DNA of 64,000 nucleotides from Paenactinomyces guangxiensis (GTDB taxonomy: Bacteria > Bacillota > Bacilli > Thermoactinomycetales > Thermoactinomycetaceae): positions 48,345 to 112,344 of the forward strand of contig NZ_JAECVR010000001.1 in the NCBI RefSeq assembly GCF_016055185.1, read 5' to 3'. The notes under the pieces are model-generated. The model made no database searches and was not told the origin of the DNA. It saw only the letters and a program-made list of their open reading frames with translations. Made by a program: the position numbers and the translations under genes. Every line of letters starts with the position of its first letter. Position 1 is the stretch's first letter. Shown here piece after piece: positions 62,462 to 64,000 of the stretch.

Positions 62462-63797
62462 ATGGATCATCGCAATAATGAAAACTTAGTTCGATACATA
62501 ATCAGAAAAGTGAGAAAGGAACGAGGACTCCGCCAGGGAGACCTGGGAAATATATCAGCTGCAGTAATCAGTCTTCTTGAAAGCGGTAAAGCGCCGTTGG
62601 AAGGGGAAACATTTGAGTACATGTTAAAGCAGTTGGACTTGTATCCGAAAGAAAAGCTGGAAACTGCGGTAGAAAAGGAACAAGAGAAGATGAGAGAACT
62701 AAATCTTATTCTTCAATGTATTGAAGCGGCTTTGGACAAAGGAAGCCATGAAGTGGCATTGAAACAGCTTAAAAAAATTAAAATAGAAAAATTCCACCCC
62801 CTTGCACCATCTGTCTATTATTTGGAGGGGCGGTACCATTACTTAAAAAATGACTGGAATAAATCCAGTAAAATATTTCATCATGCGCTTGATCTCGTTG
62901 ATAAGAACAATATCGCCCCGCCTGTTAATGTACTTTCCTATTGTTATAAGGATTTGAGTAATGGTTGTTTTTATCAAAATGATTTACAAAATGCACTTAT
63001 GTATGTAAATCAGGGAATTGAGGCATTTGATAAAAACAAAGGGAGGAAAGAGGTGATATACCGCTTATACGCTAATAAAATTCAGTACCTGATGAAATTG
63101 AGTCAGCATGATCACGCTGCCCAAATCCTTAATGATACCTGGCTTGATCGTTCAAAAATTGAAAATATATCCGTGGTACTCAACCTATATCAGTTTCGTG
63201 CCGCGATCTTCAGAGGAAGAGAAGATTTTGAAAAAGCAATTGCGATTTGCAATGAAGGGATCGAAATTGCTGTTAGATACCGAATTAAAAAACGTCACCT
63301 TGATCTGTTAAATATTTTGGGCACTGTCTATTTAAAGCAAACGATCTATGACAAAGCATTGCAATGCTTTCAAATAGTCCTTTGGATGGACGAGGATAAC
63401 GAATACCGTCGAAGAAAAATTGATTCTCTAAGCAACATCGGTACTCTTTTTATCAATCAAACAAACTGGGAACAGGCTGACGATTATTTAAATAAGGCTT
63501 TAAAAATGGGCCGGGAAGTTGGGAGACATCTACCGATTGGCAAAGGTACTGATTATCCGTGGGAATTATTTCTTTTCTCAACACCAACATGAGACGGCTA
63601 TTCCCTTCTACGAAGAAGCTGCGAAACTTACGCGAAAACATGGATTTAAACAAAGGCTTCATACGGCTTTATTGATGTTATCACATTGTTTTGATAAGAT
63701 TGGTAATAATGATGATTTGATCAGATGTTACAAAGAGCTTCTTAAAATTGAAGGTGAACTCGATTTAAAAAGTGAGGAGGAGCTGTATGATTTCTAG
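62462..63797 (+). pseudogene. XRE-HTH plus TPR regulator B (RRNPP-like), single frameshift
   Basis: ATG at 62462 follows GAGGTGAG. Residues about 8-60 are the HTH (LVRYIIRKVRKERGLRQGDL), and the rest is TPR repeats, for example APSVYYLEGRYHYLKNDWNK and LDLLNILGTVYLKQTIYDKA. It aligns with regulator A end to end. After KMGREV an extra base in the GGG run near 63521-63524 changes phase; the second phase continues GDIYRLAKVLIIRGNYFFSQ to EELYDF and stops at 63797. With that base removed the product has about 444 residues. The final codons overlap the first peptide micro-ORF. Such proteins normally sense a short peptide and control nearby genes. Confidence 0.82.
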
Positions 63798-63858
63798 TTT
63801 AGTAGTGAATACAAATCAGATTCAACGCGGGGATGACGATACTGATATTGAGGATTAA
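63787..63858 (+). CDS. Peptide micro-ORF B1 overlapping regulator B stop
   Basis: A 23-codon frame; ATG at 63787 overlaps the regulator's last codons by 11 bases, with GAGGAG five bases upstream. The peptide begins MISSLVVNTNQIQRGDD and ends in a run of Asp/Glu. Conservation with B2 is at the peptide level, with differences concentrated at two places, which supports coding. There is no typical Sec signal; too short for known PapR/NprX propeptides but in the size range of Rgg-linked peptides. Confidence 0.6.
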   Translation: MISSLVVNTNQIQRGDDDTDIED

Positions 63859-63884
63859 TTATGTTAAACAGTGAGAGGATCTGT

Positions 63885-63950
63885 ATGATTTCTAGTTCAA
63901 TGGTGAATACAAATCAGATTCAACGCGGGGATGACGAAATCAACGATTAA
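63885..63950 (+). CDS. Peptide micro-ORF B2, tandem copy of B1
   Basis: A 21-codon frame, 98 bases after B1. It begins MISSSMVNTNQIQRGDD and ends in an acidic tail; GAGAGGA lies before the ATG. The duplicated unit includes the last codons of the regulator (an EDLYDF-stop fossil in the old phase), so it arose by tandem duplication of about 90 bp. The core VNTNQIQRGDD is unchanged while the flanks differ. Confidence 0.6.
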   Translation: MISSSMVNTNQIQRGDDEIND

Positions 63951-63997
63951 TTAAGAAAGAGCTTTCGGTTTATAGCCAAAACATCTTTCTTAATTAA
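63947..63997 (+). terminator. Perfect 14-bp hairpin after the peptide genes
   Basis: TTAATTAAGAAAGA and TCTTTCTTAATTAA surround a 23-base loop, starting at the B2 stop codon. It is AT-rich and lacks a T tract within the window, so it may be a terminator, an RNA stabiliser or the end of a mobile unit. Confidence 0.5.
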
Positions 63998-64000
63998 CAG

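Noticed and set aside
62183..62470. Minus-strand frame opposite the start of regulator B
   Set aside because: No ribosome site; overlaps the regulator promoter and start.

Overview
The window looks like the chromosome of a spore-former-type Firmicute of order Bacillales. The best guess is the thermophilic family Thermoactinomycetaceae. The evidence is gene content: a comGA-GG operon followed by aroK and yqzE, a nifZ-thiI pair, ispG, cydAB, rocB, and a maltodextrin operon (binding protein, two permeases, GH13, GH15, LacI) resembling the neopullulanase/glucoamylase locus known from Thermoactinomyces vulgaris. Shine-Dalgarno sites are strong, and most short intergenic gaps end in clear hairpin terminators. 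The family assignment is inference; no rRNA gene is present.

Layout. 1-20 kb is mostly ordinary core genome: PHP phosphoesterase (cut by the window edge), SEC-C protein, 3D-domain and VanW cell-wall proteins, cydAB, a transcarbamylase of unclear specificity, a C26 amidotransferase, ispG, the competence operon, and a POT peptide transporter whose 5' end carries an in-frame stop. A secreted GH3 beta-glucosidase follows. 22.5-30 kb is a decayed accessory island. It starts with an orphan CRISPR leader-repeat unit, then a CYTH protein, tandem intact and broken copies of two unknown secreted protein families mixed with small membrane proteins, remnants of IS3- and IS21-family elements, and an XRE-TPR (RRNPP-like) regulator interrupted by an amber codon. 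30.0-40.5 kb is a complete type I-B (Tneap/Cst) CRISPR-Cas locus, cas6-cas8b-cas7-cas5-cas3-cas4-cas1-cas2. It is bracketed by two mirror-image arrays that share a 105-bp leader with a long internal hairpin. The cas6 reading frame appears to begin at AUA.

40.6-47.4 kb is a sugar locus: PIG-L-type deacetylase, two permeases, a binding lipoprotein, a GNAT protein, a GntR/UTRA regulator, and a 27-codon stub of an N-acetylglucosamine-kinase-like gene. This suggests former use of amino sugars or chito-oligosaccharides. Two of its transport genes carry single-base frameshifts in G runs. tRNA-Gln, a TerC-family protein, a pterin dehydratase, rocB, thiI and nifZ follow. 52.8-61.3 kb is the maltodextrin operon malE-malF-malG-GH13-GH15-lacI, with two LacI-type operators upstream of malE. 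Neither sugar operon encodes an ATP-binding subunit, so a shared MsmX-type ATPase elsewhere is expected.

The last 2.5 kb holds a paralogue of the XRE-TPR regulator. Immediately downstream are two tandem, nearly identical micro-ORFs of 23 and 21 codons, the first overlapping the regulator stop codon. The copy near the CRISPR locus has a micro-ORF at the same position, broken only by a 7-bp tandem duplication. This regulator plus overlapping peptide arrangement is the best candidate here for an undescribed system (a peptide-signalling or peptide-antagonist pair). The density of frameshifts and stops in the accessory genes is itself notable: several lie in short G runs and could be sequencing errors, while others (ochre and amber codons, truncated genes) cannot be explained that way.
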